Shown: positions 25,864 through 38,250, counted from the first letter of the stretch. The stretch is DNA of 64,000 nucleotides from Streptococcaceae bacterium AM104-57 (GCA_027659245.1 JAQDPW010000002.1:1-64000), one strand, 5' to 3'. The notes: generated by a model from the sequence alone, not told the origin. Numbers and translations are program-made.

Positions 25864-27699
25864 ATGGATAATAACAGACAAAAAGAACTTCTCGAACTAT
25901 TAGCTCAGGCACAGGAAGAAGTCATGAACGGCAATGAGGTCTCTACGGAGTTTGCACGTGTACTCTTTCCCCCCGCACGAAAAGAATATGAATTAACCTA
26001 CTACGGCAAAGAAGGTGAACAATCTATTATCAGTCAAACTTTTGCCGTGCCTTTGCAAGAAAATCGAAGATTTGGTGAATCTACTGAAAGTGATTGGTTA
26101 AATAAAATTATTTTCGGCGATAATTTACAAGTCTTAAAAACTCTTGTAGAGATGAAGCATAGAGGTGAACTGAAAAATGCGGATGGTACTGACGGCGTGC
26201 GCTTGGTTTATATTGATCCACCGTTTGCGACAAAACAAGATTTTTCGAATAAAGATTCTAAAGCTTATTCTGATAAATTAGCTGGTGCAGAATTTTTAGA
26301 ATGGCTTAGAAAACGTCTTATCCTGCTACGAGAAGTGTTAGCTGATGACGGATCTATTTACGTACACTTGGATTGGCACAAGGCACATTACGTTAAAGTC
26401 TTGATGGATGAGATTTTTGGAGAGGGAAATTTTTGTAATGAGATAGTTTGGTATTATAGACGATGGAATATTGCAGGAAAATATTTTGCTCGAAATCATG
26501 ATACTATATTTTGGTATACAAAAAATAAAGGAAATCATGTTTTTAACCAGATGTATATTCCTAAATCAGAAAAATCTTCTGCTCAGGGGAAGGCTTGGAA
26601 AAGCGTTATTGGAGAAGACGGCAAACGACGGTCAATTCAAACAGATGAAAAGACCAAGGGTGTTCCTATGCCTGATACTTGGGAAATTTCAATGATTAAC
26701 CCAGTTGCCAAAGAGAGAATTGGATACCCTACTCAAAAACCAGAGAAATTGCTTGAACGAATTATTAAATCATCATCAAATAATGGAGATTTAATTCTCG
26801 ATTGTTTTGGAGGTTCGGGAACGACTGCGGCAGTGGCAGAGAAGTTGGGTAGACGATGGATTACTGTAGATGCAGGGAAGTTATCTATTTATACTATTCA
26901 AAAAAGAATATTAGGAAATGAATCACATAAACCTTTTGCAGTTTATGATGCAGGTCTGTATGATAATGAAAAACTAAATGATTTTAATAGTACACAGTGG
27001 AAACAGTTTGCCATGGCTTTATACAATGTTCAACCTTCTTATCAGTCAATCAAAGGACTTTCTTTTGATGGGATGAAAGATGGTTCTCTAGTTAAAGTTT
27101 ATTCCCTTAATGAATTAAATGGAATGGGAGCAAAAATATCAGAAGATACTTTGGAACAGATTTATTCTCGCTTAGGTTCAGCTGCCCCTAATGAGATATT
27201 CATTATTGCTCCTCAAGGGAAATTTACTTTTGCAGTAGATGAGTATGATAATGACGGTGAGTGGAATACAATATTTAATATTCTTCGTGTTCCATATTCA
27301 ATGTACCAAAAATTTACTGAGAATTTCAAAGGTACTTTACAGGCAGACGATACTGACTCGGTAAATGCGGTTGTTGATGCTTACGGATTTGATTTTATGC
27401 GAAAACCCAAAGTTGATTTTGAAATTATTGGAGAAATACTAAGGGTTAATTCTTTTGAATCATTTTCTAGATTGAAAGGCAAAGAAAATATAAGTGGTTT
27501 TGAGGCGTTCTCAATGCTTTTAGTTGATTTAACGTATGATAATAAAGCCTTCAATGTGGATAAAGTATATTACCATAAAGATTTCGATGAAAATCAATCT
27601 ATAACATTTGATGAAAGTCAAATTGGTGGTCAAGCGATGTTTATATTTGTAGATAAATTTGGAAATGAGTTTGTAACAACGAGGGGAGAAATGGCATAA
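25864..27699 (+). CDS. mod: Type III restriction-modification system, methyltransferase Mod
   Basis: An N6-adenine methyltransferase that both protects host DNA and supplies the specificity of the type III complex with Res. The 611-aa chain has catalytic motif IV DPPF (residues 118-121) before the AdoMet-binding motif I (DCFGGSGTT, about 312-320), the beta-class order, with the target-recognition region between and after them. I start at ATG 25864, with GAGG at 25854-25857; ATG 25852 overlaps that ribosome binding site. res follows with a 1-nt overlap. No simple-sequence repeat of the kind that phase-switches many mod genes is seen in the frame. Visibly more AT-rich than the flanking housekeeping genes. 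Confidence 0.93.
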   Translation: MDNNRQKELLELLAQAQEEVMNGNEVSTEFARVLFPPARKEYELTYYGKEGEQSIISQTFAVPLQENRRFGESTESDWLNKIIFGDNLQVLKTLVEMKHRGELKNADGTDGVRLVYIDPPFATKQDFSNKDSKAYSDKLAGAEFLEWLRKRLILLREVLADDGSIYVHLDWHKAHYVKVLMDEIFGEGNFCNEIVWYYRRWNIAGKYFARNHDTIFWYTKNKGNHVFNQMYIPKSEKSSAQGKAWKSVIGEDGKRRSIQTDEKTKGVPMPDTWEISMINPVAKERIGYPTQKPEKLLERIIKSSSNNGDLILDCFGGSGTTAAVAEKLGRRWITVDAGKLSIYTIQKRILGNESHKPFAVYDAGLYDNEKLNDFNSTQWKQFAMALYNVQPSYQSIKGLSFDGMKDGSLVKVYSLNELNGMGAKISEDTLEQIYSRLGSAAPNEIFIIAPQGKFTFAVDEYDNDGEWNTIFNILRVPYSMYQKFTENFKGTLQADDTDSVNAVVDAYGFDFMRKPKVDFEIIGEILRVNSFESFSRLKGKENISGFEAFSMLLVDLTYDNKAFNVDKVYYHKDFDENQSITFDESQIGGQAMFIFVDKFGNEFVTTRGEMA

Positions 27700-30236
27700 T
27701 GGAATATAAAGATAGTGATTTAGTCCTAGAAGTTAGTAAAAACGTAAACCCTGTAGTTTGGGACGAAGGATTTTTTAAAAATTTCTTTGATATGCTATTT
27801 GGAAAAAGAAACTATCAGAAAGAAGCAGCTGAAACTGCTTTACGTTTTCTCAACTCTGGTGAATATAAAGATATAACAGCATTAGCAAAAGAAAATTTTG
27901 AAAAGAATCAAGTCATAAGAGCAAGATGGAACAATGATTTTAATTTGATGCAAGATGATTTAGATTTATCTGACAAGCTGTCAGCAACCTTAGATTTAGC
28001 TACAGGAACAGGGAAGTCATATGTTATGTTTGCGATAGCGCTTGTTATGCTTGCCACAAAAAAAGTTTCTCGAGTTCTGGTATTAGTTCCTAGCGTAACC
28101 ATTGAAAATGAGCTGACTCAAAAATTTAAAAACCTTCTAGGAAATTTACAACTTCTTAAAACTCTAGGAGATAATTTTGTACCACCTCAAATTTTAAATG
28201 GCGATAGTACACTTGTGGAAAATTCCATTGCTGTTGAAAATCGAAATGCTATTTATAAAGCTCAAGCAACTAGAAATTCTATAGTTGATAGTTTAAAGGG
28301 AAATGGCGAAAATACACTTATATTGAATGATGAAGTTCACCATGTTTATTATTCTGAATCGAATGAGTGGAGAAGCTTTATTGAAGATGAAAGTAGTAAT
28401 AATATCAATTTCAAATATGTTATTGGCGTAACAGGAACTGCCTATAAAGGAAAGAATAAAAGTGGGAATGACTACTTTTCAAATGTTATCTATCGTTTCT
28501 CTCTTCGTGATGCAATAGAACAGGGGTTTGTTAAGGATATAGAATACATTTCAAAAGAAGATATTCCAAAAGATAAGGACGAGAGATGGCAAGTAATTTT
28601 GAATTCTCATAACCAAATTGCATCGCAAGTTCCTGAAGAACTTGGTATTAAGCCCATTACAATTATTGTGACGTCCAAACAGAATCTTGCTGATAGTAAA
28701 GCGAAAGCTTTTAAAAAATTTTTACAAACACAAAGAGAGCTGACTGATGCAGAAGTTAATGACATAGTTCTTTCAGTTCATAGTGGACAGAAAGCAGCTA
28801 TTGATAGAATGAAACTGTCTAAAGTTAATGAAAAAGGTAATCCAGTGGAATTTATCTTTAGTGTGTCAATGCTTACTGAAGGTTGGGATGTTAAGCGTGT
28901 ATTTCAGATTGTTCCAGATGACGAAAGAGCATTTAACTCAAAACTTTTGATTGCTCAAGTTCTTGGAAGAGGTTTGCGTGTTCCAGAGGGGTGGGATACT
29001 AGCAAGTGGGGTGCCCCGACAGTGACAGTTTTTAACCATGAAAAATGGTCTGCCAATGTAGAGGCACTTGTAAATGAGGTTCTGGAGATTAGACAGCGAA
29101 TCACTTTGTCTGTTAATAAAGAATCAAATTATAATTTCAGTTTGACGAATGTAAAATATTCTTCAAAAACTGACACTAAAGATTATCCTAAAATGGGTAC
29201 ATATAATTTATGGGAAAATGGTGTTAATTTACCAACAGATGATAAATTTGGGAAGAGTACTATTACCCTGACAGATATTAAGACAAAATCAGATAGAAAC
29301 TTCCAAACAACTTACGAGCATGAGCAGATTACAGTAAAAGAAATGGCGAATATTTTGTATAGCCGATTCGAGGATTTGGAAGACAGTGAGTATGCACAAG
29401 AATATCAGAACTTATGGTCAGTTTCAAAAATAAAAGCCATGATTGAAGAATCGTTGAAAAAAAGTGGAAATACTCATATTACAAAAAGTCTTAAGAATAA
29501 ATTTTTGTCGTCTATGAATGTTATTTTTAGGGATGGTTCAAAAGTAGTTAGTTACGACATTGAGCCGCAAGAATATTTTACCGTTTTAACTGTTAACTTA
29601 CCTAAAAATACTTCTGAAATAAGTGGATTTAGAATGAATAAAGTTCTTTTTTACGGCTCAGATTTGGAATCTAGTCTTTCATCTGATAAAGCTAGTTTAG
29701 ATACTTTCCGAGAACTAACAGACACATCAAATGGATATAAAGCGAAGAAAATTGAGAATAAATACAATTTTAAAACTCCTCAATTTGGGATTGTAACAAC
29801 AGGTAATCCTGAGAAAGAATTTTTAACTAAGCTCACTACTGATGAAGAAGTTATCAAAAGTATTGATTCGTTCATAAAATCCGATGACATGAGTTTTTAC
29901 AGTATTGACTATTCTTGGCAAAAAGGTACCCACCATAAGAATGGACAATTTAATCCAGACTGGTTTATTAAACAAGGTGATAATATTATTGCTGTAGAAA
30001 TTAAAGATAATTCACAAATTTCTGAACCAGATTCAGAGAATATTGGGAAAAACAAAGCAGCGATTAAACATTTTAATTTTATAAATGAAAAGCATGAATC
30101 AGAAGGTAATTTAACTAGATATAAATTTACATTTTTGACACCTAAAGATTTTGATATATTCTTTAAGAAACTCTCTGAGAAAGATATAATGAATTTCAAG
30201 AGTCAATTAGATGTTAAATTAGCTGACTCTAAATAA
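27699..30236 (+). CDS. res: Type III restriction-modification system, helicase-nuclease Res
   Basis: The ATP-dependent restriction subunit that translocates or slides after Mod finds its site, then cuts. The 845-aa protein has the SF2 Walker A DLATGTGKSYVMF (about residues 97-109), the Walker B box NDEVHH (about 209-214), motif III GVTGTAYKG, motif VI region QVLGRGLRVPE, and a C-terminal PD-(D/E)XK nuclease (PDWFIKQGDNIIAVEIKDN, about residues 752-770). Start ATG overlaps the mod stop (TAATG), so translation is coupled. Frame is intact. The gene is AT-rich and the pair sits between IS remnants and lysS, which indicates acquisition by transfer. Confidence 0.94.
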   Translation: MEYKDSDLVLEVSKNVNPVVWDEGFFKNFFDMLFGKRNYQKEAAETALRFLNSGEYKDITALAKENFEKNQVIRARWNNDFNLMQDDLDLSDKLSATLDLATGTGKSYVMFAIALVMLATKKVSRVLVLVPSVTIENELTQKFKNLLGNLQLLKTLGDNFVPPQILNGDSTLVENSIAVENRNAIYKAQATRNSIVDSLKGNGENTLILNDEVHHVYYSESNEWRSFIEDESSNNINFKYVIGVTGTAYKGKNKSGNDYFSNVIYRFSLRDAIEQGFVKDIEYISKEDIPKDKDERWQVILNSHNQIASQVPEELGIKPITIIVTSKQNLADSKAKAFKKFLQTQRELTDAEVNDIVLSVHSGQKAAIDRMKLSKVNEKGNPVEFIFSVSMLTEGWDVKRVFQIVPDDERAFNSKLLIAQVLGRGLRVPEGWDTSKWGAPTVTVFNHEKWSANVEALVNEVLEIRQRITLSVNKESNYNFSLTNVKYSSKTDTKDYPKMGTYNLWENGVNLPTDDKFGKSTITLTDIKTKSDRNFQTTYEHEQITVKEMANILYSRFEDLEDSEYAQEYQNLWSVSKIKAMIEESLKKSGNTHITKSLKNKFLSSMNVIFRDGSKVVSYDIEPQEYFTVLTVNLPKNTSEISGFRMNKVLFYGSDLESSLSSDKASLDTFRELTDTSNGYKAKKIENKYNFKTPQFGIVTTGNPEKEFLTKLTTDEEVIKSIDSFIKSDDMSFYSIDYSWQKGTHHKNGQFNPDWFIKQGDNIIAVEIKDNSQISEPDSENIGKNKAAIKHFNFINEKHESEGNLTRYKFTFLTPKDFDIFFKKLSEKDIMNFKSQLDVKLADSK

Positions 30237-30272
30237 TTTTTTACTAAAAATCTATCTTTTTCGGAAACACAT

Positions 30273-30306
30273 AAATGACAGTAGAAAATCTGCTGTCATT
30301 TTTTGC
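30273..30306 (+). terminator. Terminator of mod-res
   Basis: AAATGACAG...CTGTCATTT (with inner TAGA/TCTG partial pairing) followed by TTTTTG, 36 nt after the res stop. Confidence 0.85.
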
Positions 30307-30462
30307 TGCCCAGAAACTAAAAAACTTCCCTTAGAATAGTCCAAGAGAAGCTGTAAGTCATTACAAGTTTTTACAACTATTTGTATAAGATGTGGTAAAT
30401 TTTTGGTAAGTTTTGCCATTCACACTCATAAAACCTTGATATAACAACGTTTTTGAGCTGTC

Positions 30463-31962
<1,500 letters not shown>

Positions 31963-32064
31963 CTAGTTTTTACTCAATACTTGATAGGATGAGTCTATAT
32001 TGCGATACTCCCATTTTAACATAAATGTCAAATAAATTCACGGATATTCTACAAAATATGAAAA

Positions 32065-32089
32065 GAACTTAACAGTGATTGCTAAGTTC
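32065..32089 (-). terminator. Terminator after the phosphatase gene
   Basis: GAACTTA/TAAGTTC stem; on the minus strand it is followed by TTTTCATATTTTG. It lies 5 nt beyond the end of the gene at 32094. Confidence 0.6.
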
Positions 32090-32093
32090 AGTT

Positions 32094-32714
32094 CTAAGTT
32101 TGATAAGAAGTGTCATTCCAGACTATAAGATTGAAGTTTTCAAAGTCGGATGTTTCAAGAACGGTAACACTAGCATTTGCTAGACCACCATCTTTTCTAA
32201 GTAGAGGAACATCGTAACCTAGCAGAGTTTGTATACTTGCTGTGAGATTGGCTCCGTGACCGACAATTAAAACATGATCAAAATCTTGATCTTGAAGTGA
32301 TTTAACAAAATTGATAGTTCGTTGTGTTGTTTGATAGACAGACTCTGCACCAAACATAGTCGAATCAAACTTAGCTAGATTGGTACGAAAAGCTTTTAAT
32401 TGCTCGGGATAGATGGCTTCTAAGGTTGCAAATTTTGCACCTTCAAGTTTCCCGAGTTGCCACTCTCTTAGAGAGGTTATTTCTACTAAAGGACAACTGT
32501 TTTTCAGTTGACTTTGGATAATTTGAGCAGAAGTTTTAGCCCGAGGAAGATCACTAGAATAAATCACATCAAATGGAGTTTCTTGGAGATACTGCCCCAA
32601 TTTTTTTAAGGTCTCAATGGATTTCTCAAGGAGTGGTGAGTCACCACTTGCCCCTTGAAAACGTCCTTCAAGATTCCAAAGAGTTTTACCGTGGCGAACA
32701 AAGTATAGTTTCAT
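32094..32714 (-). CDS. Histidine phosphatase (phosphoglycerate mutase family)
   Basis: A 206-aa member of the histidine phosphatase superfamily. The catalytic RHG motif is at LYFVRHGKTLWNLEGRFQGASGD, the second-His region at VLIVGHGANLTA, and SSDLPRAKTSAQII is the typical middle segment. Members annotated gpmB are often phosphatases of sugar phosphates or nucleotides rather than mutases; the substrate cannot be told. It starts 3 nt after ybaK ends, with AGAAGGACA as ribosome binding site, and so belongs to the DUF368-ybaK unit. Confidence 0.87.
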   Translation of the reverse strand: MKLYFVRHGKTLWNLEGRFQGASGDSPLLEKSIETLKKLGQYLQETPFDVIYSSDLPRAKTSAQIIQSQLKNSCPLVEITSLREWQLGKLEGAKFATLEAIYPEQLKAFRTNLAKFDSTMFGAESVYQTTQRTINFVKSLQDQDFDHVLIVGHGANLTASIQTLLGYDVPLLRKDGGLANASVTVLETSDFENFNLIVWNDTSYQT

Positions 32715-32717
32715 TGA

Positions 32718-33197
32718 TCATTGTCCTTCTAAAATATCTGCAAAGTCTGCTTTAACAAAGCATGCAAGGTCTTTTGGGTTGATAATAATACTATGCCCAA
32801 CTTCACCTGCCGAAACGATCATTTTTTCAAGCTCAAGTGCACTTTGATCGATAAAGATAGGGTAGTTATGTCTTTGACGAATTCCAACGGGATTATTGGC
32901 ACCGTGGATATAGCCTGTTGTTTTTTCTAGGTCTTTTTGCGGAATCATGCTGACTTTCTTATTACCAGAAATCTTTGCAAGCTTCTTTTCAGAAAGGTGT
33001 TCAGTGATAGGAAGGATGCCGATAATGGGTCCAGTCTTATCTCCCAAAAGGGCTAAAGTCTTGAAAATCTGGCTTTTATCGTAATCTTGAGGTAACTCAC
33101 CTTCTAAAGCATTAATTTGAATTCCTTTATGATTAATCCCTGCCTTGGTTAAAATTTGTTGGACCAAGGTTTTCTTGACTTTTATTTTTTTTGCCAT
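32718..33197 (-). CDS. ybaK: Cys-tRNA(Pro)/Cys-tRNA(Cys) deacylase YbaK family
   Basis: A 159-aa YbaK/EbsC-type trans-editing protein that hydrolyses Cys mis-attached to tRNA-Pro. Visible are the N-terminal segment VQQILTKAGI, KTLALLGDKTGPIIGILPI with the conserved lysine region, KKVSMIPQKDLEKTTGYIHGANNPVGIRQ and a C-terminal SAGEVGHSIIINPKDL with the glycine-rich substrate loop. Its start codon overlaps the stop of the DUF368 gene at 33197. Confidence 0.88.
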   Translation of the reverse strand: MAKKIKVKKTLVQQILTKAGINHKGIQINALEGELPQDYDKSQIFKTLALLGDKTGPIIGILPITEHLSEKKLAKISGNKKVSMIPQKDLEKTTGYIHGANNPVGIRQRHNYPIFIDQSALELEKMIVSAGEVGHSIIINPKDLACFVKADFADILEGQ

Positions 33198-34039
33198 TAT
33201 TTATACTTATCCTCCAATTGACTCATCCAAATACCTAACCAAATACCTAGAGCGAAGAAAAAGGCAATGATGACATAAGACACAAGAGATAATCCACTGT
33301 AGCTGATGCTTTCAGCATTACCAGCATTTGGAATGAGGATTAAGATTGTACTTGAAAGAACAATTCCGATGATAAAGTGGTAAACACGAGATTGATAGAC
33401 ACGGAGAGCGTAGTCCATAAATTTTGAAAAAATGACAAGAGTAGCAAGTGCTCCAATTCCTATTGGAAGGAAGGTTCCGAATAAATCAAAAGTCTTAAAT
33501 CCAGTTAGCATTGGACTATAAAGACCAAGAATTAAAAGTAGATTAGAAGGGCTGAGTCCTGGCACTAAAATTCCAAGTGCCAATAAGCATCCAGCAAGAG
33601 TAAAGTTAAGGAAACTAGCTGACAACGATCCGACGACAAAGTTTAAGGCGTAGAGGGCAATACCTGAAAGGATAAAAGTTGCCCAAAACCAAATGAGATC
33701 AATCTTATCTCTCTCGGAATCACGGGTAGATTCTTTGACAAGACTTGGAATAGTTCCGATGATGGCACCAGCAAAACTCCACAAGACATATACTTGATAA
33801 TTTTCGAGAAGGTACTCAATAGGATATGAGAAAAGGCCGATACCTAGGAGCATTCCAATACCGACAGGTAGGAAAAAGAGTAGATCTTCTTTTAAATTCT
33901 TGAAAGGATGGGCAAGGAAACGAATCATTCTTTCATAAATTCCCAAGATAGCGGCAAGAACACCACCAGAAATACCTGGTAGAATAAAACCGAGAGCAAT
34001 AACAATTCCCTTAATAATTTTTGATAGCCATGATAACAT
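33197..34039 (-). CDS. DUF368 polytopic membrane protein (PopT-type undecaprenyl-phosphate translocase)
   Basis: A 280-aa protein with about eight hydrophobic segments. Family signatures are KGIVIALGFILPGISGGVLAAILGIYERMI at the N terminus and the pseudo-repeat LVPGLSPSNLLLILGLYSPML in the middle, two P-G-(I/L)-S motifs in inverted-repeat halves. DUF368 proteins were shown in other Gram-positives to recycle undecaprenyl phosphate across the membrane for wall synthesis. That role here is by family. It heads the DUF368-ybaK-phosphatase unit. Confidence 0.82.
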   Translation of the reverse strand: MLSWLSKIIKGIVIALGFILPGISGGVLAAILGIYERMIRFLAHPFKNLKEDLLFFLPVGIGMLLGIGLFSYPIEYLLENYQVYVLWSFAGAIIGTIPSLVKESTRDSERDKIDLIWFWATFILSGIALYALNFVVGSLSASFLNFTLAGCLLALGILVPGLSPSNLLLILGLYSPMLTGFKTFDLFGTFLPIGIGALATLVIFSKFMDYALRVYQSRVYHFIIGIVLSSTILILIPNAGNAESISYSGLSLVSYVIIAFFFALGIWLGIWMSQLEDKYK

Positions 34040-34108
34040 AAAGATCCTCCAAAATTCAAATTAGTTTAAAGATATTTATAGTATTTCCATACTACAAAAT
34101 AAAGAAAA

Positions 34109-34136
34109 GCAAGCAGAAAGCAATGTCTGACTTGCT
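34109..34136 (-). terminator. Weak terminator after the GH25 gene
   Basis: AGCAAG/CTTGCT six-bp stem with a 16-nt loop; on the minus strand followed by TTTCTTTATTTTG. It lies about 15 nt past the GH25 stop. Confidence 0.45.
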
Positions 34137-34150
34137 CATTGTGATAGTGA

Positions 34151-34951
34151 TTAAGGATTTAAAAACAATTTTCTAAAGGTTTCTTCCTTGTTCTTTGATG
34201 AAGAAATAATGTTCAAATCGAGGTAATGTTCAAATCCACCAAGATTTCCATGGGAAGTGTATTGGTGGAGATCATAGTTAAGATCTGTATTGGGAGCATT
34301 CTCGTAGTAACCTGAGTTGGTTCCATAGGAAGGTATCCAGATAGCCGAGTAATTATCAACGCTGATACTATGTTCCTCCATAAAGTAAACACCAACATAG
34401 ATACCAATATTTTTTGCTCCCAATGAAGCTAATTTAGCACGAAAGGCCTCAACACCCTTGTTCATGTCAGACATAGTCTTGTCTTCAACATCCAACCAAT
34501 AGTAGCTAGGATTATAGGGAGAAGCAGCATTATAGAAAACTTCGGCAGCTTTTTCCATTTCTTCGATATTTTTACCAGCTACAAAGGCATAAACAGCGAC
34601 TGGAATATTCCGTTTTTGAAATTCTGTGATATGTTCTTTATAAGCCTTATCAACCCCATTTTTAAATGAAGCATCGTTTTCAACAGAAGCTTGAGCTCCA
34701 CTATGAACCCGAACGATTGCACCTGAAATATTTTGAGTTAAGGTGTCATAACTGATCTCTGATGGTCTTTGCCAGCCAGAAACATCAATAATCGGCTTGT
34801 TGATATTATGTAAAGCTTGAGTTTCTACTTGAACTGGATTTTGCTTTGTTTTGACTGGATGGTCTTCGAACTTGGGTCTATTGATGATTAAAATACCCAC
34901 GAGAGTAGCTAATACAGTAAAAATAAAAACAGGATTTATTTTCTTTCTCAT
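34151..34951 (-). CDS. Membrane-anchored GH25 muramidase (lysozyme family)
   Basis: The 266-aa protein has an N-terminal signal anchor (INPVFIFTVLATLVGILII), then a GH25 barrel: IDVSGWQRPSEISYDT (first catalytic Asp region), GAIVRVHSG, VAVYAFV, YWLDVED (catalytic DxE) and IGIYVGVYFM. It would cut the glycan strand of peptidoglycan outside the cell. It lacks choline-binding or SH3 repeats, so it is not a secreted autolysin of the usual kind. No Shine-Dalgarno is seen; a TTGATT-17-TACACT promoter ends 8 nt before the ATG, so the message may be leaderless. Divergent from glmU. Confidence 0.85.
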   Translation of the reverse strand: MRKKINPVFIFTVLATLVGILIINRPKFEDHPVKTKQNPVQVETQALHNINKPIIDVSGWQRPSEISYDTLTQNISGAIVRVHSGAQASVENDASFKNGVDKAYKEHITEFQKRNIPVAVYAFVAGKNIEEMEKAAEVFYNAASPYNPSYYWLDVEDKTMSDMNKGVEAFRAKLASLGAKNIGIYVGVYFMEEHSISVDNYSAIWIPSYGTNSGYYENAPNTDLNYDLHQYTSHGNLGGFEHYLDLNIISSSKNKEETFRKLFLNP

Positions 34952-34959
34952 ACTTTTAT

Positions 34960-36488
<1,529 letters not shown>

Positions 36489-36497
36489 GAGCTAACG

Positions 36498-37061
36498 ATG
36501 GAATTCGAAGAAAAGACTATAAGTCGTAAAGAAATCTATAAAGGACCGATCTTCCAATTGGTTCAAGACCAGGTTGAACTACCTTCTGGCAAAGGTAGAG
36601 CGCAACGTGATTTGATTTTCCACAATGGAGCAGTTTGTGTCCTTGCAGTCACTCCAGAAAATAAGATTGTCCTTGTTAAACAATATCGCAAGGCGATTGA
36701 AAAAGTCTCTTATGAAATTCCTGCAGGTAAACTTGAAATCGTGGAGAATGCAGATCCAGAAACAGCAGCTCTTCGTGAGTTAGAGGAAGAAGCAGCCTAT
36801 ACTGGAAAATTAAGCCTTGTCTATGATTTTTACTCAGCGATTGGATTTTGTAACGAGCGCTTAAAACTTTACTTGGCAAGTGATTTGACAAAAGTTGAAA
36901 ATCCTCGTCCTCAGGATGAAGATGAGACTTTAGAGCTACTCGAGGTCAGTCTTGACCAAGCTAAAGAACTGATCCAGTCAGGAGATATTTGTGATGCTAA
37001 GACCATTATGGCTATCCAGTACTGGGAATTACAAATAAATAGTGGAGGAGCCCATGGGTAA
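36498..37061 (+). CDS. Nudix hydrolase, ADP-ribose pyrophosphatase type
   Basis: A 187-aa Nudix protein of the ADP-sugar pyrophosphatase group. It has the beta-grasp N terminus and the Nudix box [23 protein letters not shown]. The box has two more residues between its first Glu and RE than the textbook spacing, a feature I also recall in the pneumococcal homologue. The downstream [15 protein letters not shown] is typical of ADP-ribose pyrophosphatases. AGGAG lies 8 nt before ATG. Its C-terminal codons overlap the ribosome binding site and start of macP. Confidence 0.9.
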   Translation: MEFEEKTISRKEIYKGPIFQLVQDQVELPSGKGRAQRDLIFHNGAVCVLAVTPENKIVLVKQYRKAIEKVSYEIPAGKLEIVENADPETAALRELEEEAAYTGKLSLVYDFYSAIGFCNERLKLYLASDLTKVENPRPQDEDETLELLEVSLDQAKELIQSGDICDAKTIMAIQYWELQINSGGAHG

Positions 37062-37365
37062 ACCTTTATTAACAGATGAAATGATTGAACGCGCTAATCG
37101 AGGAGAGGACATCTCAGGTCCTCCTTTGGTTGACGATGAGGAAACTAAGATTTTACCGACTTCTTCTCAAAATTTTGGCTATTCGCGAACCAGAGATCAT
37201 GGTTTTAGTCAGGATACACTGACTATCGAAGTTGAACCTTCTATTCACAAAAGTCGTCGGATTGAAAATACTAAGAGAAATGTCTTTAATTCTAAATTAA
37301 ACAAGATTCTTTTTGCAGTCATTTTTCTTTTGATTTTGTTAATTCTAGCAATGAGATTTATTTAA
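37054..37365 (+). CDS. macP: MacP, activator of class A PBP2a
   Basis: A 103-aa single-pass membrane protein with a long cytoplasmic N terminus and one C-terminal helix ([20 protein letters not shown]). Length, membrane topology, the start [19 protein letters not shown] and the position between the glmU-nudix pair and mtnN match pneumococcal MacP, a divisome-localised cofactor needed for PBP2a and phosphorylated by the kinase StkP on a threonine near residue 32. Here Thr31 in DDEETKIL is the corresponding site. ATG 37054 follows GGAGGAG and overlaps the nudix stop. Confidence 0.88.
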   Translation: MGKPLLTDEMIERANRGEDISGPPLVDDEETKILPTSSQNFGYSRTRDHGFSQDTLTIEVEPSIHKSRRIENTKRNVFNSKLNKILFAVIFLLILLILAMRFI

Positions 37366-37375
37366 GGGGCCTATC

Positions 37376-38071
37376 ATGAAAATTGGAATTATTGCAGCTA
37401 TGCCAGAAGAACTAGCTTACTTGCTTCAACACTTGGACGATGCCAGTGACGAAAAGGTTCTGGGAAATAGCTATCATACTGGTAAGATTGGTTCTGTTGA
37501 GCTTGTACTTGTAGAAAGTGGTATTGGTAAAGTCATGTCTGCGATGAGTGTCGCTATCTTAGCGGATCACTTTCAAGTCGATGCAGTGATTAATACTGGT
37601 TCTGCTGGTGCAGTGGCAAGTGGAATCGCAGTAGGGGATGTAGTGATTGCAGACAAGCTTGCCTATCACGATGTTGATGTGACTGCCTTTGGCTATGATT
37701 ACGGTCAAATGGCTCAACAGCCTCTCTATTTTGAATCAGACAAAAAGTTTATCAGTTTGATTCAAGAGAGTTTGTCTAAACTGGAACAAACTTGGCATTT
37801 AGGTTTGATTGCGACAGGAGACAGTTTTGTTGCTGGAGAAGATAAAATCAAAGCGATAAAAGAGCACTTCCCTCAAGTTCTTGCTGTAGAGATGGAAGGG
37901 GCAGCTATTGCTCAAGCAGCTCATGCTTTGAACCTACCTTTCTTAGTCGTTCGTGCCATGAGTGACAATGCCAACCATGAAGCATCTGTTTCTTTTGATG
38001 AATTTATCGTAGAAGCAGGACGTCGTTCTGCCCAAGCCCTAATGACGCTTTTGCAGTCAATAAAGGATTAA
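37376..38071 (+). CDS. mtnN: 5'-methylthioadenosine/S-adenosylhomocysteine nucleosidase
   Basis: Cleaves MTA and SAH, detoxifying products of AdoMet use and giving the precursor of autoinducer-2. The 231-aa enzyme begins MKIGIIAAMPEELAYLLQHL and has NTGSAGAVASGIAVGDVVIA, AVEMEGAAIAQAAH (substrate-binding Met-Glu) and VRAMSDNA with the catalytic Asp. Last gene of the glmU unit. Confidence 0.97.
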   Translation: MKIGIIAAMPEELAYLLQHLDDASDEKVLGNSYHTGKIGSVELVLVESGIGKVMSAMSVAILADHFQVDAVINTGSAGAVASGIAVGDVVIADKLAYHDVDVTAFGYDYGQMAQQPLYFESDKKFISLIQESLSKLEQTWHLGLIATGDSFVAGEDKIKAIKEHFPQVLAVEMEGAAIAQAAHALNLPFLVVRAMSDNANHEASVSFDEFIVEAGRRSAQALMTLLQSIKD

Positions 38072-38079
38072 TAGGAGAA

Positions 38080-38250
38080 TTACTGCGTCTTGCTCGACAA
38101 TCAAAAGAGAATTGAGTGGTTGGGCAAAAACTCAATTTCAGGAGCAAATGAAGTAAATCTTCCCACAATAAAACGCATAGTACCAAGGTTTTTCAACACC
38201 TGATATTATGCGTTTTTTGATTTTAAAGACTTTTGTCCCAGCCTCTTCTT
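38080..38250. repeat. Degenerate dispersed repeat, copy C, with internal terminator
   Basis: Shares TACTGCGTCTTGCTCGACAATC and the closing GACTTTTGTCCCAGCCTCTT with copy A, but the middle differs. The segment AAAACGCATA...TATGCGTTTTTT (38170-38218) is a long hairpin with U tract, the probable terminator of the glmU-mtnN unit. Confidence 0.65.
38170..38218 (+). terminator. Terminator after mtnN
   Basis: AAAACGCATA (38170-38179) pairs with TATGCGTTTT (38207 onward), with an inner partially paired region and TTTTTTG after the stem. Confidence 0.75.

Noticed and set aside
25852..27699. Phase-variable simple-sequence repeat in mod.
   Set aside because: Read through the gene; no tract of four or more short tandem units was found, so classical slipped-strand switching is not supported.
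30250..30425. Minus-strand open frame of about 55 codons after res.
   Set aside because: It runs through the mod-res terminator, has no ribosome binding site and no familiar domain; the thought of an integrase remnant was not supported.
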